Assembly (NCBI RefSeq): GCF_022201045.2
Contig: NC_068564.1
Location: 31,711,001-31,775,000 of the forward strand
DNA: 64,000 nt
Reading direction: 5' to 3'
Source of the DNA: Citrus sinensis
Taxonomy: Eukaryota; Streptophyta; Magnoliopsida; Sapindales; Rutaceae
Shown: positions 48,571 to 59,767 of the stretch, one piece after another
How the letters are laid out: each line of letters starts with the position of its first letter
How positions within the stretch are numbered: position 1 is the stretch's first letter
Made by a program: the position numbers and the translations under genes
The notes under the pieces: generated by a model
Databases searched by the model: none
The model's input: only the letters and a program-made list of their open reading frames with translations
What the model was told of the DNA's origin: nothing

Positions 48571-48730
48571 TTCTTCGCCAGTTCGCTGTTCGTTTGCTGC
48601 CACTCGGACTCGGTGGTTTTCTGTTCTGTTGATGGCTTGTTTGATACGCTTTAGATTAGGAGAGTTAAATAAATAAATAAATGTTAATGTTTTTTTAAAT
48701 AAATTCTTAATTCTTAAAAAAATATATAAG
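48571..48730. promoter_or_regulatory. LIG4 proximal 5' region
   Basis: Only 160 bp separate the LIG4 start codon from the transposable-element end, so the 5'UTR and core promoter are either within this space or recruited from the element. No confident TATA box is seen. Confidence 0.4.
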
Positions 48731-49766
48731 GGGTTAATTACAGTTGGTTTTCCTCTTGTTTTAACATATTTCAGAAAAGTGAATGTATATTTCAAAAATA
48801 CTAGATCAGATGATTATTTGTTAAGTTTTCTATTAAAATTAATAGATATAGCCACTGAAAATATAAATTGATGATTTTACCCACATTAGTTAATTTACTC
48901 AAAATTAATAGATTTGGTCAATTATTTTTTATTTTTTAATATTACTTAAAATAAAAATGAAAAAAAACCTATATAGTGGCTGGATTTTGAACAATCCTTA
49001 ATCCACTATTATGAAGAATTCATGAAATTAGATGGAGCATTTGGATGTTTCAACTGCATACAACAAAATACTTAAATAAAATATCATTTAATAATGAAAA
49101 ACAAATTAATCAAACCAAACAAAGTTAATCCAATAGTTTAATTCATATCCAAAATTCACTAACCCTAAAATGATTAAGTTACGATAGAGACTTCTTAAGT
49201 GATGGTGGGGGAACCAGCAGGGACGATGTTTGGGTTGACACGAAAGTATTTTATGACCTTAATTCGACTACATATTCTTGTGCACAAATGACTGTAGTGA
49301 TTTAGAACAATGGTGCAGCTGCACCATGGATTGCAGCCGCAAGTTGCTGAAACAGCTACAACGGCGCCATGAAAGCTTGAGAAGATGACGCGCTGAGAAG
49401 TTTAAGACCGGAGAAGATGACTCACAAAGAAGTTTAGAGGGTGCCAAATTGCCAATAACTTACTACTTCTCAAATCTAAAAGCAAGTAGAGAAGATTCAG
49501 TAACCTCACGCCATTAGATAAGAAAACGAAATAAAGAAAGAAGATAATGAAGAAAAAATTAAAAAGAAAAAAAAAGTGAACAATAATATTTCTTTTTCTT
49601 TTTTTAATGTGGATAAAATAAATAAAAAACTTATATTTTTAATTTGAACCTTGTGCCATTAAAGTTAACAATCAAACTTAACGAATTATTATCTAATCGA
49701 ATATTTTTAAAATGTGTCATTTTTTAAAATATATTAAAATATGTGTCACCCGACTGTAATTAACCC
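48731..49766. mobile_element. Non-autonomous long-TIR (MULE-like) element between LIG4 and RPN6
   Basis: Ends are GGGTTAATTACAGTTGG (left) and GGGTTAATTACAGTCGG (right, reverse strand). Inverted homology continues imperfectly for about 150 bp (TTGTTAAGTTT, TTAATAGA/TTAATGGCA, TTTTATCCACATT blocks). The interior has a palindromic GTGCAGCTGCAC and no ORF. Flanking 9-mers do not match well. It lies 160 bp upstream of the LIG4 start and so fills most of the divergent LIG4/RPN6 interval. Confidence 0.65.
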
Positions 49767-50002
49767 AAATTAAAAAATAAGCCGCTGAAGTTTGACATTA
49801 TTACAAACATTAGGTACTTGCACGATAATAACCATAAAAACTTTAAAAATTATAAAAGATGCCCAAAGCAAAGAGATCGTATAACCGAGGTTGCTTGTGA
49901 TAGTCGTGTCTCTTTCTCTCGTCTCAGTCTCCTCACTGCTTGTTGAGTTTCGGTTCAGAAACCCTAATCTCCGCACTCATCTTCTCTTTCTCTCTTCGAC
50001 CG

Positions 50003-50812
50003 GTAAGTTTCAATTTTTATAATTATATATATAAAATTTCCAATTATTCAATTCAATCAGGAGTGCTTTTAGCGATTCAAGATTCAATATTAGTACTTCG
50101 TTCTTATATGCACATAAAAAATTTGGGTTTCTTTATCTTTGTATTAATGCTGCAGTTGACTCGAGAAATTGGATTTTGTGATGTTGGATTCTTTTAAAGG
50201 ACAAGTGTTTGTTTAAAGTTTCAATTTTTAGCACAGGATCTGCATAGATATTTATTTATTTATGTGTAAAGCAAGTATAGTACTTGTAGCATTCGAAGCA
50301 ATCTGTTGGATTGATCGCTTATGTCAATGAATTTACTTGAAAATTCCTGAACAAGGAAACTGCTCTTTCTCTTGCTTTTTCAATTTGAGTCAATAAAGTA
50401 TAATTTGTAACCCGAGGATGTATTGTGTCTGACATGGCCATCAAGTGTTTAGAATATTTACTAGCCTAAGTTGGGAAATGTAGTCTGTATTTTGGGGTTT
50501 GCCGTGTGATTTTGAAACAGAATAAACCAAAGGAGAAAGAGGAGATAAGGTTTTGTTTTGGTGTCTCAATGAATTTATTGTGTGTCATTTGTGAATTTAC
50601 CTATTCAAATTTGTACAAGTTGACTAAATTTTTTCCCATCCAATTAGTGAGATGAAGGGTTACCTTGAGCAAATTTATAAGCTTCATGTGTGTAAGACCT
50701 GACCATATCTGTAATACAGCCAAAAATTTATCGTCCAATCAATGTGAACCTCAGCAAGTTTTTGGCTTGTATTTTTCTTCTTGTTTAACATTAGATGACT
50801 TTTCATTTTCAG
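50003..50812 (+). other. RPN6: 5'UTR intron of RPN6
   Basis: A good donor CCG|GTAAGT (50003) and an acceptor TTTTCAG (ending 50812) enclose a T-rich stretch upstream of the RPN6 ATG at 50838. The presumed leader exon around 49860-50002 is CT-rich (TCTCTCTT), as in many plant housekeeping leaders. Leader introns often raise expression of such genes; that role is inferred here. Confidence 0.65.
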
Positions 50813-50837
50813 GAGTTGATTATTCCTGATTGAAATC

Positions 50838-52106
50838 ATGTCTTCATCATATCTTCCTGCAACAACAGACTCTATTGCGCAGGCTAAAGAAGCCAGTAAT
50901 CCATCCGATGCTATATCTATGCTTTACCGTGTACTTGACGATCCTTCTTCCTCTTCAGAAGCTCTCCGTGTAAAAGAATTGGCTATCACAGAACTATCTG
51001 ACCTTCTTAGACAGGAGAACCGGGCTCAGGATCTTTGCAACCTTCTTACTCAGTTGAGACCCTTCTTTTCATTGATCCCTAAGGCTAAAACTGCCAAAAT
51101 TGTAAGAGGAATTATTGATGCTGTTGCCAAGATACCTGGGACATCTGAACTCCAAATTGCTCTATGCAAAGAAATGGTACAATGGACCCGTGCGGAAAAG
51201 CGTACATTTCTTAGGCAACGAGTTGAGGCTAGGCTTGCAGCTCTTTTGATGGAGAGTAGGGAGTACACAGAGGCATTGACCCTGCTTACTAGCTTGGTCA
51301 AAGAGGTGAGGAGATTAGATGACAAACTCCTTCTTGTAGACATAGACTTGTTGGAAAGTAAGCTACATTTTTCATTAAGAAACCTCCCAAAGGCAAAGGC
51401 TGCCCTCACAGCAGCGAGGACAGCTGCAAATGCTATATATGTGCCACCGGCTCAACAAGGCACTATAGATTTGCAGAGCGGAATTTTACATGCTGAAGAG
51501 AAGGATTACAAAACTGCTTATAGCTATTTCTTTGAAGCATTTGAGGCTTTCAATGCTCTTGAAGATCCCAGGGCTGTTTTTAGTCTAAAATACATGTTGC
51601 TTTGCAAGATCATGGTGAGCCAAGCTGATGATGTTGCTGGGATAATTTCTTCTAAGGCTGGCCTGCAGTATGTTGGGCCAGAATTAGATGCTATGAAAGC
51701 TGTTGCTGATGCTCATTCCAAGAGGTCCTTGAAGTTGTTTGAGACTGCTCTACGTGATTTCAAGGCTCAGCTTGAGGAAGACCCAATTGTGCATAGGCAC
51801 CTCTCATCTCTTTATGACACACTTCTGGAACAAAACCTGTGCAGGTTGATTGAGCCTTACTCAAGGGTAGAGATAGCACACATTGCAGAGCTCATTGAGC
51901 TGCCGATAGATCATGTAGAGAAAAAGTTATCCCAAATGATTTTGGACAAGAAATTTGCTGGGACATTAGATCAGGGCGTTGGATGCCTCATCATATTTGA
52001 AGATCCTAAGGCAGATGCCATCTATCCTGCCACTTTAGAAACCATTTCCAACATGGGCAAGGTTGTGGACAGCCTTTTTGTGAGGTCTGCCAAGATTATG
52101 GCATGA
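50838..52106 (+). CDS. RPN6: 26S proteasome regulatory subunit RPN6 (PSMD11), 422 aa
   Basis: Single-exon CDS. RPN6 is a lid subunit of the 19S regulatory particle that clamps lid and core together. Residues ~1-220 form the TPR-like helical solenoid (LLRQENRAQDLCNLLTQLRP, EKRTFLRQRVEARLAALLME, KDYKTAYSYFFEAFEAF). Residues ~225-390 are the PCI domain (LKYMLLCKIM, LYDTLLEQNLCRLIEPYSRV, IAELIELPIDHVEKKLSQMI, LDKKFAGTLDQGVGCL). The C-terminal helix ends VDSLFVRSAKIMA. Length is as expected for the family. The N-terminus MSSSYLPATTDSIAQAKEA and the good start context leave little doubt on the start. A lack of CDS introns is usual for plant RPN6 genes. Confidence 0.97.
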   Translation: MSSSYLPATTDSIAQAKEASNPSDAISMLYRVLDDPSSSSEALRVKELAITELSDLLRQENRAQDLCNLLTQLRPFFSLIPKAKTAKIVRGIIDAVAKIPGTSELQIALCKEMVQWTRAEKRTFLRQRVEARLAALLMESREYTEALTLLTSLVKEVRRLDDKLLLVDIDLLESKLHFSLRNLPKAKAALTAARTAANAIYVPPAQQGTIDLQSGILHAEEKDYKTAYSYFFEAFEAFNALEDPRAVFSLKYMLLCKIMVSQADDVAGIISSKAGLQYVGPELDAMKAVADAHSKRSLKLFETALRDFKAQLEEDPIVHRHLSSLYDTLLEQNLCRLIEPYSRVEIAHIAELIELPIDHVEKKLSQMILDKKFAGTLDQGVGCLIIFEDPKADAIYPATLETISNMGKVVDSLFVRSAKIMA

Positions 52107-52840
52107 GGGTTTCTTTTGTGTTTTTTGGTGGGCACTCCTTAGTTCATGGTTCTGCTTCCTGTCTTTCTATTGTTTCTGAATTATTGCAGACTTGATAATG
52201 GATATGTTAGTAGGAAACTTGATTTTACATTCACTGTAACTGCATTAACTATGTTTCTTTGATCTGTGATGAAATTCTCCACCATGGTTCATTCTTGCTA
52301 TATTTGTGAATAGCTGCTTTTTATATGCTTTTAGAAATATGCAAGTGCATGTGAAGTTTCATTTTAACAGGTTTGTTTAATTATGCTTCTTCTCAGCTGA
52401 GAAGTCAGAGCTGCTTGAAATGCATAGACAATGTAATTTGCCGATGGATTATGCAGTTCAAGGCACCCTAAATCATTTATCAAAACAGAAATCTTAATCT
52501 TTATATAGTGCAAATTCTTCTGAAGATTCGTAATATCATTCCACTGGTAAAACATACACAAAGGTAGGCACATGCACAGAAGCAGAGCTTAATTTTGTAT
52601 CCGTAGTTTTGTCATATCTAGAGCCAGAGTGTAGGCTGCAAAGAAGTTAGTGCCTACACAAGACAACATGGGAACATTGAAGTCGCTAGTACATAAATGA
52701 GAACAACAAATATACAGGTTTTTTTTGTTTTTTTGAGGTAACAGCTACAGCTGTATGCGGAAACAGCATGGACAGTTTTAGGAGAACGATTTCTGACGTG
52801 AAACACTTTCAACCATTGTAGTATCCATGCACGAAGCTGG
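52107..52840. other. Convergent 3' intergenic, RPN6 and MIF-like gene
   Basis: 3'UTRs of two convergent genes. No further gene seen. Confidence 0.5.
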
Positions 52841-54494
52841 TCAGAAAGTTGAACCATTAAACCCGAAGAATGAGCGCTGGACCAAAAATGGTAAACATGT
52901 TAGATGGTAAAAGTGCACATATTGCAACAAACTAGAACCAAAAGTGGACTGTAGAAAATCAATTGAATCTCCAGAAATCCATTAGGGAATTTCTCAATAT
53001 ATTTTCATTCAGCAACTAATAGAAAATGGAAAGCCACTCTCTATCTGTAAAACTGAGAGAGCTATAAAACAAGTTGTAGAAAATGAGGTTTTTTTTTTTT
53101 AAAAAAAAGTAAGTTTTACCATTATGAAAATATCATGCACAATGTTTATGAAATAAAGAAAAATTCCAAAAAAAAAAGGAAAAGAAAGAAAGAAAGGGAA
53201 AAAAGATTGGTACAAGCCATATATGCAAGCTACTTATGTATGACTAGTAATTCTAAATATTGTGCCTAGTATAAAGCATAAGAAACAAGACTCACCACTA
53301 GTGAGCAAATGTGAGGATCAATCCAAATAAGCTTATGAAATGCTTAAATATCAAATTCTAGTTTCTTTGTCATTAATATTCCAACTCTGCTATCAAATTC
53401 AACTTAAAAGAAAAATTGAATGCGAATTTGATTTTCTTGTGATTAACATGGATTGAGGCGCAAGGACGACAGCTGCCAGTCTTGACAGCTTATGAAATGC
53501 TTTAAATTCACACCATGACCGGATTTTTTCAAAAGTTTAAACAAAAATCAGAATATAACAAGTCAGTAGATTACCTCAACATCATAAAGTTTGATGTAAA
53601 AGCGGGAGCTATCTATTAAAAGCTTAGTTTGGAGAATTTCTGCAATTGTTGAGCTCAATTTTCCATTAACACTGGGTCCAAGGGACCCAATAGATATCAG
53701 TTCTCCGTATGCTGCCGGTGCTTCAGTCCCGGCAAATGCAATTGGAACTCCACCATTGATCAAAATCATCACATACTGAACAACAGAGATGACATTAGAT
53801 GAAAAAATTGCAAGACATCTCTCTATACTGATTACTGAATAAGTACAACAGCTGCAAACAAAAACATCAAGCCATCCCCTCAGAAATTCAGCGTATATGA
53901 GAAATGCGTGTGAGGAAATACGGTTTTGCACGTATTTGCATGCTCCGAAAGCTCAAAAGAGGGGAAAAAAAAGGCTTTTTGTATCTTTAAACAAAAGAAA
54001 GAGAACTAGAACTCTGGAAGTGCTTTTAAAAAAGCACAGGCTGAATGCTTTATAAACAGTTTTAAGGATAAATTGCTTTTCTGGAAAGCAATTACTATTA
54101 GTACTTAGTTTTACCTATCTCCAAAACACGCTTTTAAGCTAAGCACTTTCACCATAATTAAAACTTATATCTACATAACAATCACCCAGTGCTAAAAACA
54201 AAAGCAAACCAAAAAAGAGTAATTTCGTCGAACAATCGCAGTCACTAAAAAACGAAGACACCCAAGTGAGGTAAGCAATAAGCTGCTGCTACAACACAAC
54301 AGGCATGAAAAATGAAAAAGGGTTTAGTTATAAAGGAGGCAGCAAAGAAGTTAAAAAAAGTATGAGGACATGTGGTACAGTACAGATTCGGATTTGCCGA
54401 GAATCTTAGCAACGGCTTTGGTGGCGTCTCTGAGAATGTCGGAGGCTATAACTGCATCCACCGGCACATTCGTGTACAAATTCAACGTCGGCAT
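52841..54494 (-). CDS. MIF/D-dopachrome tautomerase-like protein (115 aa)
   Basis: Exons 54384-54494, 53575-53775, 52841-52876; 116 codons with stop. The protein begins MPTLNLYTNVPVDAV, so Pro2 becomes the N-terminal catalytic proline of the tautomerase fold after Met removal. A conserved core follows (SYVMILINGGVPIAFAGTEA, ELISIGSLGPSVNGKLS), with SSRFYIKLYDVE and the tail RSFFGFNGSTF. The 12-codon last exon was found by frame-keeping GT-AG joining. Plant MIF/MDL proteins are cytosolic or peroxisomal and are implicated in immunity and stress; the tail here does not end in SKL, so cytosol is more likely. Length equals the family norm. Confidence 0.95.
54016..54152. mobile_element. Possible MITE in MIF intron 1
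   Basis: GGAAGTGCTTTTAAAAAAGC (left) pairs with GAAAGTGCTTAGCTTAAAAGC (right, reverse strand), and the middle contains another short hairpin at about 54073-54092. AGTGCTTTT ends are common in hAT-type plant MITEs. No target duplication was seen. Confidence 0.4.
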
Positions 54495-55203
54495 TTTTAT
54501 TTCTTTTTCTCTTTTTAATGAATGGAATGAAATGAGTGGTCTCACAACTCGACGGTAACGGCTCCTACAACCCCGATAACTATTTATATTATAAGTATCA
54601 GAAGCTCCAGAAACTCTTGCTCCTCTGATTATTATTATTTTTCAGTGACAAAAAGTCAAATAAAATAATAATAATAATAATTCCAGATAAGCTTATGGTT
54701 TATCAGCGTTAATCAATCTTTTTATTTTAATTTTTTAAACAAAAGATTCTGCCTGTTTTTTGAAAAATTTATTTTTGAACGAGGGACTTGATTTAAAAGC
54801 ATAACTAAAATCTCGATCACAACGTATTTCCTTGTAACATATTCTCTAAAAACAACAGCGGCAACAATACCATGTTAAACTGAAAATTCAAGCCGATAAA
54901 TAATACATTTCATGGAAAATCTAAACAGCCTTTCGCGTCACTATGACTGAAATAAAGGAGTCAAAACCGAAAAAGGACTGGATTGCCAATAGAATTTTGC
55001 ACTAGACTAACGACGCAACTTCTAAAGAAATATTGCAATGGCATCCAACAAACAACAAACAGAGAAGAAAAGTAGAAAACCACATAACTATTTCACTACA
55101 TCTTTTGTATTCCTCAGTTTCTGAAAAATTACGGTACATTTGTGAATATTTTTATACATTCATCATTTCAAAAAAGAAGGATGATGACTTTTAGGCTACT
55201 AGT
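54495..55203. other. MIF promoter and PEP 3' flank
   Basis: Includes the MIF-like 5'UTR/promoter and the 3'UTR of the KH gene. No other gene seen; an AAT repeat lies near 54664-54681. Confidence 0.5.
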
Positions 55204-58200
55204 TCAAAGCCTGTAACTAGTGTAGCCACCTACACCTGAAGAGCCGTAGCCACCATAAGGTTGTGTCGACAGTGAAGAGGATGGGTATGATGAGTTCCCC
55301 AACTGGGGATACGAAGGCCTGTAGCCTGTGTCTATCTGTCCGTAGCTGCTTGTGATCGACTCTTTGTGATTGTTCATGTATTCCTGCATTTATAAATACA
55401 GTGGAAAATGGATCAGGTTCCAATGTCAAAGTTTTCTCTCCTTGAATCTATTTCTTTTCAGGAAAGCTTGAATGGCCAAAGGGGAAATACCAATGATAAC
55501 TCAGTATTCACAGGGCCATACAATAATTTAATCAAGGAACAAACAGACTACGGTCAACGATTTTCGGAATTGCATCAATCATCGGTTTATGCATAGGCAC
55601 ACTACCATGAGCTTACATACATTTAATAACTTCGATTTCATAGGGCCACACAGAAGGTCAAAAAGTAAAAAATAAAAAATAAATGAGGAAGACTCATACC
55701 TGAATCAGTTGTTGGGCTAACTGAACCTGTGACGAGGTGCCTTTAATTTCCACAGTGATTTCATCAGGTAATCCCCTGCTTTCTTGCACGGTTATGATGG
55801 CCCCACTAGTACGACGGATGTTTTCAATACTAGTGCCTCCAACCCCGATGATGTCCTCAGCATAAGAAATTGGTATTTGCATTGTTTGTGTAATCTGATT
55901 ACAAAAATCCACAGAGACAATGAAGATGTAGAAACAATGCTAAATACAAAGACATGGAAACAACATTTAAACAGAAAAAAGATTAAGTACAAATAACAGG
56001 AACTAAGTCTTATTAAATTTCAGTACCCAGAAGTTTCCTTTTAATTACATTCCACTTTCTTGAGTCTCAAATCTCCAGATGTTATAATCAGGTACAAAAT
56101 CGAGGAACTTTCAATTAAGCAGAGATAGAGGGCAAGCATTTCTAAAGTAACAAAGAAAATAGTCCTTTTTAAAAAAAATCTTTTAGCTCCCTAGAAACAC
56201 TCAGCTTTTTTTCTTTTTCTTTTTTAATCTTTTTGCTCCGTAGAAACACTCAACCTCTCTTTGTTGATTGAGTTCTAACCAGGGGATTACTGCTGGACTA
56301 CAAGCTAAGTAGCATGAAAGTCATGAGATATAAATGACTCAGGTCAGTGGTCCCAAGGGGTATCGAAGCCCTAACCTCTTGGACCTTGGTTGAATTTGAG
56401 GGTCTTTAACCTCTCACCCAAACCCCCGAGGTTTACCAAGAAAATGGTCCATTCAACAAGGTCTTCTAATGTGACTACATTGTCTTGAAGTATGGTTTTC
56501 TGATATGACCTAGTCTAATACTAAAACTTCCACAGGCATCAACTGCAACATAGAATAGGCACCAGCCAATATAGTTTCAAAATTCTAATGGTCATAGCAG
56601 TAGCAAATCCATATAGAAGCATTGATTATAACAAAATAGTTGAACAACCACACAATAAGTAATGAACTCTTTCTGAAGACAGAAAAACAGGAACAAGGAA
56701 ATATGCTCGGATAAACATACAATGACCTGTAAAAACCACTAACCTGCGTAACAATTGGACCGCTAGCACGGCCAAGTGCCGATGATCGTATAGTCGAAAG
56801 TGCTGGATCTTGTCCATAGATTGAAATCCCGGATAACCTATAACGGGACTCCAATTGAGGTTCACGTTCCAAAAACAACGATTCCCTCCTTGTTGATGGA
56901 GTATACTCGGTGCTAATTGCACTTTGAGTAGCAGCATGCAGCGATGACTTGTCCGCCCAAGTCTCCACTTGACGTTCTTGAGAAATTGACGCATTGTACT
57001 ACAAGTGTAGATGACAATAATTATTATCAGTATAGTTAATTAGAAGAAAAATATATATGAATGGTCAATAGAAGGAAGCTTACAGTCTTTTCAAAAAGAG
57101 GAAGAACACCTTGATCAACCAAGAACTTCCTCAGATGCCCCACTACTGCTTCTAGAGCTTTGAGGACCTTTGCAGCTTCTCCCTGCATCTCTACGATCCT
57201 CTCATCTTCGGTGACATAAAACGGTGCTTCATCTGGAAGCAAAGAAATTCGGTATCATGCGGTCTCTTTGCCGACGAAATGGTAAATTATAGCATTACAA
57301 GTAGTAAAAAATGAGATAAGAGCTGTCAGGATAGAAAAATATTGTGATGTATTTTAAATAAAGCAACCAAAACCAAAGTCTCCCGCTCAGGAATACAAAA
57401 TAAATAAACGATGAAGACCAATATTCACTAATATTTAAGAAAAGTGTATGAAGACCGAAACTCCAAGAAATTCTCCCTAAATTTATGGTCTATTCACAAT
57501 TTCAGAACCTTCAAATGAAGAGGTGACCAACAAGAACTCTTCAATTGGCCCAAGATCTCTTCACTAGAATGACAGACCTGAATTTCACGTGCCCCAGAAA
57601 AACAATTAAGAGGCAGGGAAGACAGAAACCCACATTTCTTGGGAACCTAAACCCATAAATCCCTCCTAGAAAAAGAAATATGATTCAAACAAAACATTCA
57701 TTTCTCTAATTCTCTACCTCCGTCTTATCTTAAATTCAGGGAATCATAGCTCCTCTGCACACTTAAAGTAACTTCAGTCACCAATTAGCTTTTCTGATGG
57801 CATCCCCAGCACACAGATGAAGACTTTAGCAAATGCCTGAAATGATTTCCCTTAGTGAAGCTAAGAAACAAAAGTACGGCAAAGTTTAAGCTAGATCACT
57901 CAACAGAAAAAGCTTTGCATTTTTCCCCCTATTAAAGGATTAAACATCATCTGAGTTCACAACAATGCCCCTGGCCTTTTTCATCCACTGCGGTAGTCAA
58001 AATTTGGCTGCATCAGACTTATGACCCACGTAAGATATTATATAACACCAACATGTTAAAGGTTAGATGCATCTAGGACGTTATCGTGACATTAATGGAA
58101 CGTTGTTGAAGTAGAAACCAGGTCTTCCAGTAAGTTAATGTCTCGTTAACTCAACTCGGCCATGAGGAGGTGAGAACAATAGATAATAAAACAAGAATTT

Positions 58201-59136
58201 CCCGTTAAAACTATGTCTCGCACACAGAGAAAAAAGTGAAACCACCCAAATTCCTTCATTGTTTAATATTTTTCAGTTCATCAAGAATTAGGATTATCTG
58301 CCACTGTAAACACTTGATGATGGACTTAAAAGTGAATGCAAAGCTGCTACTCAATTGATAACATTAATACACAAACCATGAAGGATTATCAAATCTAAAG
58401 CATACCTGATGAAAGCACCCGCACAGAAGCACCACTGTTTTCCTGTATCGACTTGATCAACGAACCTTGCTTTCCAATCAAATTAATTGCTTGTGTGGAT
58501 GGAACCAACAGCCTAACAGAACAAAAGGCAGCTCCCGATGCTTTAGCATCGACATCATTCTCTGGTAACCCAGAGACCCGTTTAAATACTCTTACTGCAG
58601 CATCCATTGCAGGTGATACAGGCGCCTCTGGCTCTTCCTTCCCCGATATCAGCACCTAAAATCAAATTCAACACTTTACCAGCCATGCTTTCAAAATTAA
58701 AAACACTAAATGCGAGTAAATTACGAACACAAAATGACTTCAAACAAATCAAATAGAATCTCACAATGCGATCGGGAGAAGAAACCGGGCCGTCGAGAAC
58801 TTTAATACGAGCACGAGTATCCTCGCACGTCTTCTTAATGAGCTCACCCTTGCGTCCAATAATGCTACCGACTTTCAAAACCGGTACAATCATCCGAAAA
58901 ACGCAGTGTCCAGGCCATCCAGGCCACTTCTTCTCCTCCGGGACGGCGGCCGCGTCGGGTCCGGTCGACTGAGGCAGAGCCGAGTCAGATTCAGTAGTAT
59001 GCTCCGTGTTTTCGCTTCCAATCGTCGGCGGCGCTTCGGACTCTGTTGTCGGGCTTTCGGTCGTAGCTGTTTCGGGTTGCGGGTCGGGTTCGGGTAGGTT
59101 AATGGAGCCGTTATCGGTGGTTTCAGCGGTGGCCAT
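55204..59136 (-). CDS. PEP: PEPPER-type triple-KH RNA-binding protein (466 aa)
   Basis: Exons 58765-59136, 58406-58655, 57084-57232, 56744-56998, 55700-55894, 55204-55383; 467 codons with stop. The N-terminus (1-70) is an acidic Thr/Glu-rich disordered segment. KH1 (~78-117): [20 protein letters not shown] with GRKG at 94-97. KH2: [20 protein letters not shown] with GKQG. KH3: [20 protein letters not shown] with GVGG. Conserved blocks between domains include [35 protein letters not shown] and [12 protein letters not shown]. The C-terminal tail is Tyr/Gly/Ser-rich ([16 protein letters not shown]). It is closest to Arabidopsis PEPPER, a nuclear KH protein acting in pistil development and flowering-time control with FLK and HUA2-HEN4 factors; targets here are inferred. 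Confidence 0.93.
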
Positions 59137-59662
59137 TACGAGAAGCGTGTGTTGTGTTTGTTGAGTTTTTTTTAGGGCAAAAGGGTTTAGGGGAAAAAAT
59201 GACACTGCAGTCGTCGGATTTTTTCGCAGGATTGGGAAACCCAACTTCTGTGAATATTATTATTATTAGTAGTAGTTAACGCGAAGAAGGTTGGGTTGCC
59301 ACGTCAATAACTCCTCACACTGAGGAAATTGTTTTTTTTTTCTTTGATTTTGGAAAATTTACGTAAGTGGCCCAAATTATGGTTGAGTTATAAAAATAAC
59401 CCAACCTACACTTTCTTGCAATCTTACTTTTCTCCATTTCTATTCAATTTTCCAAAGAGTTTAAATGTAGGTTTTACTTGTGTGATTGAATTTGGTGGAT
59501 CAAGTGCTTAGTGATTTGTACTGTATTACAATTTTATTTTATTTATCTTTAAAGAATAACAAAGTTAGTTTGTCTTTTTGCACAAAAGCAAAGATGTTAA
59601 GAATTGAAGTATAACTTCAAACATTTTAATTTGGGGTGGAGATGGGTGATGTGCAGTGTAGC

Positions 59663-59703
<41 letters not shown>

Positions 59704-59766
59704 TTAATTATTTTTTAAAGGCTCAGGTCTTAGATTTAAATGTGAGTAAATTAATAATAAAAAAAA
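59137..59766. other. PEP promoter and flank
   Basis: 5' flank of the KH gene with a T run (about 59330-59341) and a (TA)n microsatellite at about 59659-59700. No gene seen. Confidence 0.5.
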
Positions 59767-59767
59767 T

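Noticed and set aside
51050..51409. 119-codon minus-strand open frame
   Set aside because: Antisense shadow of the RPN6 coding sequence.
53563..53931. 122-codon read-through of MIF exon 2 into flanking intron
   Set aside because: Only 53575-53775 matches MIF; the rest is intron continuing by chance without stops.
59659..59702. Long (TA)n run as a possible replication or regulatory site
   Set aside because: A plain dinucleotide microsatellite; no further evidence of function.
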